From NCBI RefSeq assembly GCF_023208015.1, contig NZ_CP051627.1, forward strand, positions 1,488,001 to 1,552,000: a DNA stretch of 64,000 nt. Direction: 5' to 3'. The notes beneath the pieces are model-generated. The model was not told where the DNA came from and searched no databases. It worked only from the letters and a program-made list of their open reading frames with translations. Within the stretch, counting starts at the first letter, position 1. Every line of letters begins with the position of its first letter. The position numbers and the translations under genes were made by a program. The stretch comes from Thermobifida alba (GTDB lineage: Bacteria > Actinomycetota > Actinomycetes > Streptosporangiales > Streptosporangiaceae). Shown in pieces: positions 8,897 through 18,156 of this stretch.

Positions 8897-9358
8897 TCAG
8901 CTCTTTCCGCCCGGTTCGTGGTGGTGCTGCACTCCAATCACGTTGCCCCGTGCCCGGGCACCACGTTGGTCGATGTGGTCGCCGTGGTAGACGATGGTTC
9001 TGACCCCGCCGGAGATGCTGTGGGCCTGGACCACGGTTCCGCTCACGTCGCCGACCGTGTTGACCACCGGTCCTGAAACGGAGTCGAGGTCGGCGAGGAT
9101 CTTGCGGAGTTCCCGGGCGGCCTCGGGGTTGTGTTTGAGCAGGCGGCGCAGTTTGGGTCGCCATTCGTTCTCGACCTCGGCGGGCGTGCTCTCGTTGCTG
9201 GTGAGTTCGTCGCGGGTCTGTTGCAGTTCGGCCTCGACGGTTTGGCGGTTGTGGCCGAACAGGGCGGCCATCCGCTGCCGCACCGTCTCCCAGGTTGTGC
9301 TGGTCATGGACTGGACCAGGGCCGTGGTCCCGGCCGCCACCAGTTCACTGCCGTCCAT
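8897..9358 (-). CDS. Hypothetical protein with GDVSGTVVQAHSISGGV tail
   Basis: I do not recognise a named family. The 153-residue product begins MDGSELVAAGTTALVQSMTS, has a central charged, probably coiled-coil helical stretch (about residues 35-90: RQTVEAELQQTRDELTSN and RKILADLDS), and ends with GDVSGTVVQAHSISGGVRT followed by a His-rich tail. This type of glycine-spaced tail (SG-VVQA-SI-GGV) recurs at the ends of many actinobacterial signalling and regulatory proteins of unknown role. GCAGGGG lies directly before the ATG. It lies 232 bases downstream of the membrane kinase gene on the same strand and may share its transcript. A role with that kinase is only suggested by proximity. Confidence 0.65.
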   Translation of the reverse strand: MDGSELVAAGTTALVQSMTSTTWETVRQRMAALFGHNRQTVEAELQQTRDELTSNESTPAEVENEWRPKLRRLLKHNPEAARELRKILADLDSVSGPVVNTVGDVSGTVVQAHSISGGVRTIVYHGDHIDQRGARARGNVIGVQHHHEPGGKS

Positions 9359-9590
9359 CCCCTGCGGACCCCTTCGTGCATTCGGTTGTGTGCCGCGATG
9401 CTTTCCATGCGGTCTTGTCCGGGCGGTGGAAACTTCACGCTAGCCATCCCCGTTCCGCTGCGCCACCCACTTTGCCGCATCCGGCGACCCCTGCCCCACA
9501 GGACTTTCTGAAACCCGCTGCCTCTGCCAGGGCGGAAGGGAAAAAGGTTCACCGCCCGCGCCTGCCCCAACGGCGTGTGCGGTGAGGGAA

Positions 9591-11306
9591 TTACAGTTGT
9601 TCGAAATAGGCGTCAGCGGCGAACCAACGCAGTGCCGCGTGGAACCGTCGACGCCTCTTCTCGCTGCTCACGAAACCGAGGCGGTCGATCTGGTACCTGA
9701 TGGTGCCGTCCGGGCTGTTCGCCCCCTCCAGCCAGTGGTCGGCTCCACGGGGCCAGAGGACGAGTACGGAACCCCGTTTCTCTTCGATCACACTGACCTG
9801 TCCGACACTGTCCCACCTGACCGGCTTATTGGCTTCGGAGGAGAAGGGGAACACAATTCCGCTGTTGTTCAAGGTGAGCCGACGAGAGGACACCATGTTG
9901 AGCAGGGTGGTCAGGATGCCCAGGACCAGGCTGGCCACCAGGGTCATGAACGGCATCAGCCCTCCTAGCAGCAGGAGGGACGCTGCCGACAGGATGATGG
10001 CCGACACCGCCGTCCCTTTGAACATCAGTTCCATTCTCGATGTCCAACTCGGAGTGAACGTCACGGCCTGAACCGCTTGCGGCGCGGCACCGCGCTTCCT
10101 GGGAAGGTCGTAGGCCATTCTGACGGTGGCGCCGTCGGCTGCTTCGATGCGTCGGACGACGCCGCGGTGTCTGGTGCTCTGCACCAGCAGGGAGTGGACG
10201 CCCGGGGTGAGGGGGAAGGTGCGGGTCTCGTATGCGGGGACCGTGCCCAGGGCGGCGTCGTCCACGGCCAACTCCAGGCCGGTCGGGCCGAGGTTGCCGA
10301 TCACCAGGCTCACCCGGCCCGGTTGCTCCTGTTTCTCCTGGTCCGCTGCGGGTCGGTGTCGGGATTCTTTGGTGGGGAGGTTGGCTGCGCCGGTGGCCGG
10401 TCCGGTGTCGTTTCGAGGCAGCAGCAGGGTGGCGCGGTGGGTGATGATCTCGGTGACCGGTTCGGGCAGCCAGCGCCTCTCGGGGTGGGACGGCTCGGGG
10501 GCGGCCAGTGCGGTCAAATCGGCCAGCAGGTCCTGCGGGGAGGGCCGCTCGACAGGGTCCTTGGCCAGACAGGCGGTGATCGGGGCGACCAGGGGCGCGG
10601 GCAGGTCGGACAGGTCCGGTTCGGCGTGCACGACCCGGTAGACCACCGCGTGCAGGGGGCCTTCGCCGAAGGGGCTGCGGCCGGTGGCGGCGAAGGTGAG
10701 GACGCAGCCGAGGGAGAACACGTCCGAGGGCGGGCCGACCTTTTCGGCGCGGGCCTGTTCGGGGGACATGTATGCGGCGGTGCCCAGCACGGTGGCGGTG
10801 TGGGTGTGGCTGGTGGTGTCCAGGGCGCGGGCGATGCCGAAGTCGATGAGGCGGGGTCCGTCGGCGGCCAGGATGACGTTGCCGGGTTTGAGGTCGCGGT
10901 GGACCAGGCCGCTGGCGTGGACCGCGGTCAGTCCCTCGGCCAGCCCGGTGCCCAATACCACCACCGACTCCAGCGGGAGGGGGCCGTGGTCGGTCACGGC
11001 GGCCTGCAGGCTGGGGCCGGGGATGTAGGCGGCGGCCAGCCACGGTGGATCGGCCTCGGTGTCGGCGTCCACCACCGGGGCCGTGTAGAAGCCCCCTACT
11101 CGGCGGGCGGCTTCGACTTCGGCGGCGAAACGTCGCCGGAACTCCGGATCGTCGGCGAGTTCGGGGCGCACCACCTTCACCGCCACCCAACGCCCACCAC
11201 GTGATCGACCCAGGAACACCTGTCCCATCCCACCGCCCCCTAACCGGGAGTGCAGTCGGTAGGGGCCGATCCGGGCAGGGTCGCCGTTGCGCAAGGGGTG
11301 GGCCAT
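9591..11306 (-). CDS. Membrane-anchored Ser/Thr protein kinase with C-terminal PH-like domain
   Basis: A PknB-type kinase domain covers roughly residues 13-275. It has the glycine loop LGGGGMGQVFLG, the ATP-binding lysine in WVAVKVV, catalytic loop VHRDLKPGNVILA, DFG motif LIDFGIARA and activation-loop end GTAAYMSPEQA. A linker follows, then a beta-rich segment around VSLVIGNLGPTGLELAVDD, two adjacent membrane helices (AVSAIILSAASLLLLGGLM and FMTLVASLVLGILTTLL), and about 90 cytosol-like residues resembling a bacterial PH domain (NNSGIVFPFSSEANKPVRWDSV, ending RRRRFHAALRW). Usual bacterial PASTA repeats are absent. ATG at 11306 has GGAAAGG upstream; a start at 11348 would add 14 residues. Substrates are unknown. 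Confidence 0.88.
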   Translation of the reverse strand: MAHPLRNGDPARIGPYRLHSRLGGGGMGQVFLGRSRGGRWVAVKVVRPELADDPEFRRRFAAEVEAARRVGGFYTAPVVDADTEADPPWLAAAYIPGPSLQAAVTDHGPLPLESVVVLGTGLAEGLTAVHASGLVHRDLKPGNVILAADGPRLIDFGIARALDTTSHTHTATVLGTAAYMSPEQARAEKVGPPSDVFSLGCVLTFAATGRSPFGEGPLHAVVYRVVHAEPDLSDLPAPLVAPITACLAKDPVERPSPQDLLADLTALAAPEPSHPERRWLPEPVTEIITHRATLLLPRNDTGPATGAANLPTKESRHRPAADQEKQEQPGRVSLVIGNLGPTGLELAVDDAALGTVPAYETRTFPLTPGVHSLLVQSTRHRGVVRRIEAADGATVRMAYDLPRKRGAAPQAVQAVTFTPSWTSRMELMFKGTAVSAIILSAASLLLLGGLMPFMTLVASLVLGILTTLLNMVSSRRLTLNNSGIVFPFSSEANKPVRWDSVGQVSVIEEKRGSVLVLWPRGADHWLEGANSPDGTIRYQIDRLGFVSSEKRRRRFHAALRWFAADAYFEQL

Positions 11307-12134
11307 GACGCCCTTTCCGTACAGGGAGCGGGGACTCAATGGTCCCAAAAAGGAACCTGTCCGGGAATCACGGATGCGGGCCTGTCCGCATTGCGCCCGG
11401 TGTGCGTCTTCTGGCAGCGGGCTCGGTTTCTTCTCCCGCTGTTTCTCCGGCCCCGTGGTCGAATTGCTTTTCGCTGGCCTGGCTGTGTTTTCCTCGCGGC
11501 CCGATGGTGGCCTGCCGTCGTCGGTGAGAGGCGGTCTTCTTGTTCATGCTCCGGGCACCGGGCCGATGGTCGAGTTCTCCCTTGCCCAAGGTGCCGCCTC
11601 CGTCAGGGAAGCGACGCCCGGTTCCGTCTCTCCGGTGCGGTGGCCCCGGCCGTCTCCACCGGTCTGTCCCGTTCCAGACGCGGGTTCGAGGTGTGCGTGG
11701 ACAGCATGCAGAAAGCCGGACGGGTCGAACATCCTGCCTGTAGAGATGGCACCGACCGTCCTGGTCTGCCCTGTGAGGAGGCGGCCGACCGCTTCCATCA
11801 CGGGTGACGCGGCGACGGCGTCGACGCCCCCGTCGTCTCCTGGGCACGGTGCTCTGTTGACCGCCGCTGGAACGTACGACCGCCCCGGCGGGAAGGCCTG
11901 TGCCGGACCGCCTTCGCTCATCGGCCGGGCCAGCACCGGGGTGTCCGGGCGGTGATGTCCCCGGCCGCTTCGGCCGTCATGGCCGAGTCGGGTGGGCCGT
12001 GCCAGGGCTGTCCCGGTTGCACGCGCTCGTACCGGCCGGGCGCGGAACCTTTCCCGCAGGGACATCGCCGGTGGAGTCGGCCTCCCCTCCAACAGATGGG
12101 AGTCACCGTCTTCCGGGACCGGCGGGGCCGGGAA
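11307..12134. other. About 830 bases without a supportable gene
   Basis: Open frames here are GC-bias artefacts with no family pattern. A minus-strand frame from ATG 11544 (MNKKTASHRRRQATIGPRGK, 59 codons) is the only one with a passable ribosome site (CGGAG) and unusual composition, but nothing supports expression. The region probably carries the promoter of the leftward kinase gene. Confidence 0.4.
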
Positions 12135-12184
12135 CGCGTGAGGGCCCGCACTCCGGACACGACCGGAGTGCGGGCCCTCACGCG
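12135..12184. terminator. Very strong hairpin downstream of hsp20
   Basis: Perfect 22-base arms (12135-12156 and 12163-12184) flank a 6-base loop, 48 bases past the hsp20 stop. This is the longest uninterrupted stem in the window. No U-tract follows. Confidence 0.8.
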
Positions 12185-12231
12185 GCGCCGCGCGGTGCGG
12201 CGCCGTGGGTGGACCGGTGGGCGGGACCGGA

Positions 12232-12696
12232 TCAGCGTTCGGTGATGGCGATCCGGCGCGGCTTGAGGGCCTGGCTCTTGGGGACGCGGACGGTCAGCAC
12301 GCCCTTGGACAGGGTCGCCTCCACGCCGTCGGGGTCGATGCCCCGGGGCAGGGTGACCGCGTAGTAGAACCGGCCGACGCTGCGGGTGCGGTAGCGGAAC
12401 CAGCCCTCGCGCTCGCGTTCCTTGCGCTCGCCTTCGATGACCAGTTCGGTGCCGGACAGGTCGATGGTGATGTCGTCGCGGGCGACACCCGGGAGTTCGA
12501 GCTCGACGGTGTAGGCGTCCTCGGTTTCGGACAGGTCGGCCGGCGGCGACCAGAGCGAGTGGTCGGTGCCGACGGCGGCGGTCCGGTCGAACACCGCGTC
12601 CATCCACCGGTGCATCTGCGCGTGAAGGTCGCTCAGTTCGCGGAAGGGGTCCCAGTGGGTCGGGGTCTGAGAGGAACGGACGACGGGCAGTGCCAT
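12232..12696 (-). CDS. Small heat-shock protein, Hsp20/alpha-crystallin family
   Basis: This ATP-independent chaperone is 154 residues long. It shows the alpha-crystallin domain from about residue 50: LSETEDAYTVELELPGV, ARDDITIDLSGTELVIEGER, a GWFRYRTRSVGRFYYAVTLP segment and GVLTVRVPKSQ (the family reads GVL-V-VPK). The C-terminus PRRIAITER contains an I-x-I-like anchor used for oligomer assembly. The ATG at 12696 follows AGGAGG at an ideal distance; a frame open to 12768 adds unrelated residues. An HspR-type operator lies about 90 bases upstream, indicating repression in the absence of heat stress. Hsp20 proteins hold unfolding proteins for refolding by DnaK and ClpB. Confidence 0.95.
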   Translation of the reverse strand: MALPVVRSSQTPTHWDPFRELSDLHAQMHRWMDAVFDRTAAVGTDHSLWSPPADLSETEDAYTVELELPGVARDDITIDLSGTELVIEGERKEREREGWFRYRTRSVGRFYYAVTLPRGIDPDGVEATLSKGVLTVRVPKSQALKPRRIAITER

Positions 12697-12785
12697 GGTC
12701 GGTACCTCCTCGGAACTCGTGGGCCACCGGGTTGGTGGCGTGTCCAGCGGGACTGTGGCTCCTTGCACTGCCTGACATTCCCCCT

Positions 12786-12806
12786 GTTGAGTCTCGTAAA
12801 CTCAAG
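12786..12806. promoter_or_regulatory. HAIR operator for HspR
   Basis: GTTGAGT-N7-ACTCAAG matches the HspR-associated inverted repeat CTTGAGT-N7-ACTCAAG at 13 of 14 arm positions. A further TTGAGTG half-site follows at about 12811. It lies upstream of the leftward hsp20 gene. HspR with DnaK as co-repressor controls heat-shock genes through such sites in actinobacteria; control of this hsp20 is inference from the match. Confidence 0.85.
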
Positions 12807-12829
12807 TTTGTTGAGTGTGTCTGTTTTCA

Positions 12830-13833
12830 CACGTTTTGGGTGCTGTCGGAGCGCCCGGGGTCCGCGCCCCGCCCACCGCACCGGTCACGTCACCGGCCGG
12901 GACGCGGGTGCAGGCGTTGCAGTCTTCGGCTCTCTCCGGGGCTGCGCCGGGGAGCGCACCTGCGCGGGGAGGCGGGCACCGGCCTCCGCGACGATGTCGG
13001 TCGCCCCCGGCAGCGGCCAGGCGCGGTCGAGTGTCCTGCCCCGTTCCGTGCGGCGCAGCAGTGAACTGCAGAGAAGGCCGGACGCAACGCCGTCATCGTC
13101 GTTCCTGGCGGCCAGGATCGTGACCGGTTCTTCCGGGATCTGCTCGCGTGCCTCGTTCCGTGGTGCGGGGTGCCCGGTGTCGCCGCGTGGAGCGCCTCGC
13201 TCCAGTCCCCGGCGTCCAGCGGCAGGCCGAACCGTTCCGTCTCGACCGTCATCGGTCGCAGGGGCGGCCGGTCGTAGCACCTGATGGTTTCTTCGACCGC
13301 CTTCACCAGTGGCGCGGATGCTTTCAGGCGGGCGTCCTGCGGGCCGGTCCCGGCGGTTGCCGTGGCCCCTTCGGGACGGGGTCGGTCGGGCTGCGGATCT
13401 GCACGTCCTCCTCGTCGAGGCTGCGGAGGGCGTCGGTGCCGTAGGCCTGGCAGGGGTGGTGCGGGGCCGACGCACCGCACGCCGCCCCGACGGTGGTTGG
13501 GCGGGGGCCGGAGTGGAGGAGCGTCCGTGCAGGGAACGTCGTGGTGTCCGCCGCCGAATCCCCCGCGGGTCCCGGTGGACTCGCCGGTAGCGGATCGGGC
13601 GTGTCCGGCTCCGTTTCCCGGCCGCTGCGTCCGGGGACCGTCATCTGCGCTGTGAACGGGCCGACGTTCCGCCGTCTGCGGGTGCACGGCCCCGCGCCGT
13701 GCGGCCGCTGTCGACGGCGCGGCCCAGCGGATCATCGGAGTGGGCGGCCGGTGGGGCACGACCGCGCCCGAACCGCCGCACGGCCGGACGCCCCTGCCCC
13801 CTGGCGCGCGGCGCGGCGGCGCCGGGAACGCCG
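12830..13833. other. About 1 kb with no intact gene, possible coding relics
   Basis: Several long frames overlap on both strands. On the minus strand, short stretches look protein-like in different frames: APLVKAVEETIRCYDRPP near 13300 and PEEPVTILAARNDDDGVASG near 13130. They do not join into one frame. This may be a decayed gene I cannot name, or chance. Confidence 0.3.
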
Positions 13834-14265
13834 TCAGCGGACCCTGGCGCCGTAGACGTGCTCGACCTGCATCACCACGAGCACTCTGCGCTCGGCGACC
13901 ATCGCTGCCCGGTACTCCTCCCAGTCCGGATGCTCCCCGGCGGCGGCACGGTAGTAGTCCACCAGGGCCTCGACCTCGGCACCGTGGGGGTCGCTTCCCG
14001 GGCCGGTGAGGGTCACGGTGCCCTCGGCGGTGGCCCACGACCAGCCGTCGGGGCTGGTGACCTCCAGTGCGGCCCGCGGGTCCCGGCGCAGGTTCGCCGT
14101 CTTGGCCCGTCCTTCGGCCGTGGAGATGTAGACGGTGTCGGCCTGCAGGTCGTAGAAGGGCGTGACGGGGGAGAGTTGGGGACGGCCGTCCGACTTGATG
14201 GTCGCGAGGACACCGAGTCGGCTCTCCGCGAGCAGCGCTCGCGGGTCGAACGGTGCGTCGGTCAC
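13834..14265 (-). CDS. PPOX-class flavin/F420-dependent enzyme
   Basis: The 143-residue product has the split beta-barrel of the pyridoxamine-5'-phosphate oxidase-like class: LLAESRLGVLATIKSDGRPQ, LSPVTPFYDLQADTVYIS, GRAKTANLRRDPRAALEV and the closing RRVLVVMQVEHVYGARVR. Actinobacterial members of this size use coenzyme F420 (or FMN/heme) to reduce small molecules; the substrate cannot be read from the sequence. GTG at 14265 follows AGAGGA. It is not in an obvious operon; the next gene on the same strand ends 335 bases upstream. Confidence 0.85.
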   Translation of the reverse strand: MTDAPFDPRALLAESRLGVLATIKSDGRPQLSPVTPFYDLQADTVYISTAEGRAKTANLRRDPRAALEVTSPDGWSWATAEGTVTLTGPGSDPHGAEVEALVDYYRAAAGEHPDWEEYRAAMVAERRVLVVMQVEHVYGARVR

Positions 14266-14599
14266 GTCGCAGATCCTCTCTCGAACGGTTGCCGGACGGT
14301 CCCGGCGGATACGGAGCCGACGAGGTGTCCCGGCCGTCTCCCCGGGGTTCGTGGGCGGGCCCGGCGGTGCAGACGGCGGGCCGCGGCACCGTGCGGACCC
14401 ACCGCCGAGTATCCCCCACACCGCGGCCCACGGGAAGAAGGACACTGCGGGGGCGAGCGCTCGCGGTCGGGGTTTCCCGCCGGGAGGGCTCGGGGCGGGT
14501 GGCGGGGCTGGTCAGGGCCGACGCGGGAAAGCGTCTCGGGTGGCGGCGAGGACAGTCCGGTGGCACCGCTACCGGTGGCCGGTTCCGGCCCGCGCCCCC

Positions 14600-15088
14600 T
14601 CAGCTGTCCCCCGGTGTCGTGGCCGGGACACGGGCCCAGGGGTGGCGGTACCTGACCCAGAAGCCCAGCAGCACGAGGGTGAGGAGGAGTGCGCCGCCGT
14701 CGGTGACCAGCGACGGCAGCAGCCCGACCGGGCCGTAGGTGTCGGCCGCCGCACGGAACATCTCGCGGGGGATCAGGCCGAACGGGCCCGCCGCCTGTGT
14801 CGCGTTCACCACGAGCACCACCCAGAACACCCAGGCACTGCCGCGCAGCGCCAGCATGCCCACCGCGTTGCCCGCCACGTACAGCGCGCCGACGGTGCGG
14901 AAACCGGTCAGGAACCCCGGCGCCGCCTCGGCGGCCTCGCCCGGCGCCATGCCGGCCAGCCGCATCGTCGCCTCCACGGTCCGGGGGTTCATGATCACGA
15001 AGCCGTGCAGGACGGTGCCGACGGCAAAGACCAGTGAGCAGGAGAACACCAGGATCTGCAGTCGACGTGTCCACACCGTCGCCGTCAT
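14600..15088 (-). CDS. Four-helix integral membrane protein, unknown function
   Basis: The 162-residue protein has four predicted membrane helices: LQILVFSCSLVFAVGTVLHG (about 10-30), the segment after FRTVGALYVAGNAVGMLAL (about 64-82), WVFWVVLVVNATQAAG (about 86-101) and LVTDGGALLLTLVLLGFW (about 127-144). A short loop MNPRTVEATMRLAG follows the first helix. I know no function for this type. The ATG follows GAGGGGGGCGCAC. The 547 bases upstream to the sigma-factor gene hold nothing I can support. Confidence 0.7.
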   Translation of the reverse strand: MTATVWTRRLQILVFSCSLVFAVGTVLHGFVIMNPRTVEATMRLAGMAPGEAAEAAPGFLTGFRTVGALYVAGNAVGMLALRGSAWVFWVVLVVNATQAAGPFGLIPREMFRAAADTYGPVGLLPSLVTDGGALLLTLVLLGFWVRYRHPWARVPATTPGDS

Positions 15089-15635
15089 GTGCGCGCCCCC
15101 CTCGTTGCATGGCAGTGGAGATTCCCGTGGGAAACGCCGGTACCCCGGAAATCGTCATCTCCGCGGTGGCTTCTGCGCCCGCTGCGCGGTGGGCGGCACA
15201 GCGGGCGCGGCGCGGGGCACGGGAGTCGCCTCCGTGCTTCCCGGGGGCGGCCGACCCCCGGGGCTTCTGCGGTGGGGTGGGGTCGAGCACGCACGCTGCC
15301 CCGGGATGGGCGTGACTGCTCTCCTCCCCTCTCTTTCGGCTCTGTCGGCCCCTGGGGGCAGGTACGCGGCGACTCGCACCGCGGAAGGGGCCGGTGGCGG
15401 ATGGGGGCCGGCCCGGGCCGGGTCGGACCGGTCCCGGTTCGGGCCCGCCGACAGCACGCCCACGCCCGGCATCGGAACGGTGCCCCGGCTGCGCCGCAAG
15501 ACCAGCCGGCGGTGGCGGCAACGGCTGCGGCTTTGGGGGTGCTTCTCGACCGGGGGCGGGCGATGCCGTGCGGGCCGCCGGACCGGGGAGCGCCCTCTCG
15601 GCGGCGGGGACGGGCCCCACAAACGGCCGTCGGGG

Positions 15636-16559
15636 TCAGTCGGTCCGTCGACGGGCCTGCCGCACCTCGCGGTCGACGGCCCAGGCGTCGGCGACCGGTC
15701 CGAGGTGGGCGAGTTTGCCGGGGTTGATCACTCCGCGGATGGCCTGGATCTTTCCGTCGAGCACGTCCAGGACCAGGACGCACAGGACCTTTCCGTCCCG
15801 CTCGGAGAAGACCGCGCCGGGCTGGCCGTTGATCTCGTGCTGCTGCATCGTCACGCCGCTTCGGGCCAGCCACGGGAAGGCCGCGCCCAGCAGTCGGGCC
15901 ACGTTCTGTGCGCCCGTGACGGTCCTGGCCAGTTGCGGGGCCCTGCCGCCGCCGTCCCCGGCCAGGTGCACGTCGGCGGCCAGCAGTTCCCGCAGCCCGT
16001 CCACGTCGCCGTGGTGCAGCGCGCCGAAGAACCGTGCCGCCAGTTCCCGCTGCTCCCGGCGGTCCGCGGCGAACCTCGGCCGTCCCGCGCGCATGTGTCG
16101 CCGGGCCCGCACCAGCAGCTGGCGGCAGGCCGCCTCCGAGCGGCCCACCGCCTCGGCGATCTCGTCGAATCCGAAGGCGAACACCTCGCGCAGCAGGAAC
16201 ACCGCCCGCTCCCGTGGAGTGAGCCGCTCCAGCAGCAGAAGCGCCGCCATGGAGACCGAGTCGGCCAGCTCCGCCGACCGCTGCGGGTCCTGGTAGGGGT
16301 CGGCGAGCAGCGGTTCGGGGAGCCACGGGCCGACGTACTCCTCCCGCCGCTTCCGCGCCGAGCGCAGCACGTCGATGGAGATCCGGGTCACCGTGGCCGC
16401 CAGGAAGGCCTTGGTCGAGGCGGGGCGGGTCGTTGAGCGATCGAAACGCAGCCACGTCTCCTGCACCGCGTCCTCGGCTTCGCTCACGCTGCCCAGGATC
16501 CGGTAGGCGATCGAGAACAGCAGCGGCCGCAGCTCCTCGAAGTCCTCGGCCTTGGTCAT
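15636..16559 (-). CDS. ECF41-like RNA polymerase sigma factor with SnoaL-like C-terminal domain
   Basis: Region 2 (FEELRPLLFSIAYRILGSVS, then EAEDAVQETWLRF) and region 4 (LTPRERAVFLLREVFAFGFD, EIAEAVGRSEAACRQLLVRARR) are intact. They are followed by about 115 residues of NTF2/SnoaL-like fold (ALHHGDVDGLRELLAADVHL). The end resembles the INPGKL motif used by this group (GVINPGKLAHLG). Sigma factors of this group lack a separate anti-sigma factor; the C-terminal domain itself controls activity. They are usually encoded beside a carboxymuconolactone decarboxylase/AhpD-like gene, present here directly upstream. ATG at 16559 follows AGGAGG; GTG at 16562 is the alternative. Confidence 0.93.
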   Translation of the reverse strand: MTKAEDFEELRPLLFSIAYRILGSVSEAEDAVQETWLRFDRSTTRPASTKAFLAATVTRISIDVLRSARKRREEYVGPWLPEPLLADPYQDPQRSAELADSVSMAALLLLERLTPRERAVFLLREVFAFGFDEIAEAVGRSEAACRQLLVRARRHMRAGRPRFAADRREQRELAARFFGALHHGDVDGLRELLAADVHLAGDGGGRAPQLARTVTGAQNVARLLGAAFPWLARSGVTMQQHEINGQPGAVFSERDGKVLCVLVLDVLDGKIQAIRGVINPGKLAHLGPVADAWAVDREVRQARRRTD

Positions 16560-16662
16560 CACCCGGCCTCCTCTCCCCCGGTTCGGGGTGCTGTCCGTTG
16601 GCGCCCGCCGGAGCGGGCGGGCTGGGGCGCGGCTTCGGGGCCGGCGGCCCGTGGTCGTGGCG

Positions 16663-17124
16663 TCAGTGGGACTGTCCGGGTTCGTCGTGTCCGGCGGGCG
16701 GCCGGGTGAGGGCGTCGGGCCGGTTCACCGTGTTCCCGAAGGCGGCCAGGGCCATCGGGGCGGTGAGCTGTTCTTCGTCGTGGTGCCGGGTGGCGCGTTC
16801 CCCCACCTCGTCGGTGCCCCCGGTGGCCGTGTCCGCGATGCGGGCGCCCTGCTCCGCCAGTTCCGGTGCGGCGCGTTCGGCCCCGCCGAAGACCGTGGCC
16901 TCCCGCCACGCCGCCACCGGGTTCGGCCGCACCGGGGTTCCGCCTGCTGCGGCGGTCTCCTTGGTGTGCCTGTCGACGCAGAACGCGCAGCCGTCGGGCT
17001 GGCTCACGCGCAGCGCCACCGGTTCCTGCGCCGTGGCCGGCAGCGGCGAGTCCCCGACGGCACGGCCCGCCGCCGTGACATGGTGGACGATCGGGCCGGC
17101 GAAGTCGTTCGGTCGCGCTTCCAT
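16663..17124 (-). CDS. Carboxymuconolactone decarboxylase / AhpD-like protein
   Basis: The 153-residue product contains the AhpD signature PVALRVSQPDGCAFCVDRHTKE, with the redox CxxC pair (CAFC) and the following histidine. The C-terminal part (TAPMALAAFGNTVNRPDAL) also fits. Such proteins reduce peroxides or act on lactones. Encoded 103 bases upstream of an ECF41-type sigma gene on the same strand, it is the usual partner and likely target of that sigma factor. ATG at 17124 follows GGAGG. The stretch between the two family motifs is somewhat shorter and more Pro/Arg-rich than usual. Confidence 0.85.
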   Translation of the reverse strand: MEARPNDFAGPIVHHVTAAGRAVGDSPLPATAQEPVALRVSQPDGCAFCVDRHTKETAAAGGTPVRPNPVAAWREATVFGGAERAAPELAEQGARIADTATGGTDEVGERATRHHDEEQLTAPMALAAFGNTVNRPDALTRPPAGHDEPGQSH

Positions 17125-17639
17125 GAGGGGGTTCCTCCGTGCTCGTCGGCGGCTCCACCCCCTGGGACGAGGTGGCCCGGGGCCCTGTGACACCGGTGGA
17201 TGTGACCTGAGTCTCCCCGTTGTGGGCGGTTGGGGAACAGGGCGGGTGCACAGGCGCCGGCCCGCTCCCCCTCTTCGCACCGGCCGCGGTCCTGCCGGTC
17301 CGCACCGCACCACCGGAGGGTTCCGCGGCGGTGCGGTCGCCCCCGGGCTGCGGCGGTGTCGACCACCGGCTGCTGTGGTCCCGCCGGGGGTGCGCGCCGA
17401 CCGTCAACGGCGGGGCAGGCCGGTGCGCGGGCCGCTCCCGAACCGGGGGCGGTGAGGACGGTCACCGCCCACCGGTCCACTCCGCTGCTTCGCCGAGAGC
17501 CCGTCCCCAGGGGCTCGCATCCGGGCGCCGGTCCTGCGGGACGGGAGAAAGTGTCCGACTGCCGTGTCAGGGTGGTGCGCAGACCGCAGCGGGCGGGACC
17601 GGGGCCCGCCCGGACCGCGTCGGTCGGAGGAGGTTTTCC
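17125..17639. other. 515-base intergenic region between divergent genes
   Basis: This region holds the promoters of the leftward AhpD/sigma pair and of the rightward small gene at 17640. Frames through it show no family pattern. Confidence 0.4.
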
Positions 17640-18053
17640 GTGGGAGTGTCGCTGTACTACACCGCCTACCGCGACCGGGGGCTGGACGCGCGCGAGCAGG
17701 TCCTCGTCGAGCGGATCGCCGAGGACGCGAACCGGCGCCTGGCCGAGGCCCTGACCGAACGGCTGCCGCACTGGCACCGCAGCGGCGAGGTGCCGCCGTC
17801 GCTGACCGACGTCAGCGAACTGTACGAGGGCCTGCACCTGTACGGCCCCGCCCACCTGAACCCCGGGGAGCTCCTGTCCGGGGCCAGCAAACTCTCCCAC
17901 CTCGACTGCGGCCTGGACCCCATGTTCGTGCAGCTGGAGCACCTGGCTGACGCGCTGGCGCAGATGCGCCGGAGCCTGGCCGGGGCGCGCTGGCGCGTGC
18001 ACGTCGACGACGCCGACCTACCGTGGAACGGAAAGCACTACGACCTCTGGTGA
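17640..18053 (+). CDS. Conserved-looking hypothetical protein (137 aa)
   Basis: I do not recognise a named domain. The protein reads VGVSLYYTAYRDRGLDARE, then a helical part (ANRRLAEALTERLPHWHR), LYEGLHLYGPAHLNP, a core around SKLSHLDCGLDPMFVQLEHL and the end RVHVDDADLPWNGKHYDLW. It is soluble and mixed alpha/beta, with balanced actinobacterial codon use. GTG at 17640 sits 6 bases after GGAGGAGG, which decides the start. It lies 103 bases ahead of a TetR-like gene on the same strand, but the spacing suggests a separate promoter. Confidence 0.7.
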   Translation: MGVSLYYTAYRDRGLDAREQVLVERIAEDANRRLAEALTERLPHWHRSGEVPPSLTDVSELYEGLHLYGPAHLNPGELLSGASKLSHLDCGLDPMFVQLEHLADALAQMRRSLAGARWRVHVDDADLPWNGKHYDLW

Positions 18054-18156
18054 GCCCCTCCGGCCCCGCGCCTTCGCCTGCCTCCACCATCCGAATGGTG
18101 ACATCATCCAGATTCTTCGAGTATCGTCGTGGGTGTCGTCGGAGGAAGGAACGGTG

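Noticed and set aside
8530-8937. Basic, Ser/Thr/Pro-rich 135-codon frame
   Set aside because: Overlaps a better gene, no conserved pattern, no good ribosome site.
11365-11544. Small frame MNKKTASHRRRQATIGPRGK of 59 codons as a possible peptide gene
   Set aside because: Only a weak ribosome site and no neighbouring processing genes; not enough to call.
12890-14566. A 558-codon minus-strand frame covering the region before and over the PPOX gene
   Set aside because: It is in a different frame from the recognised PPOX gene, very rich in Arg and Pro, and has no coherent domain.
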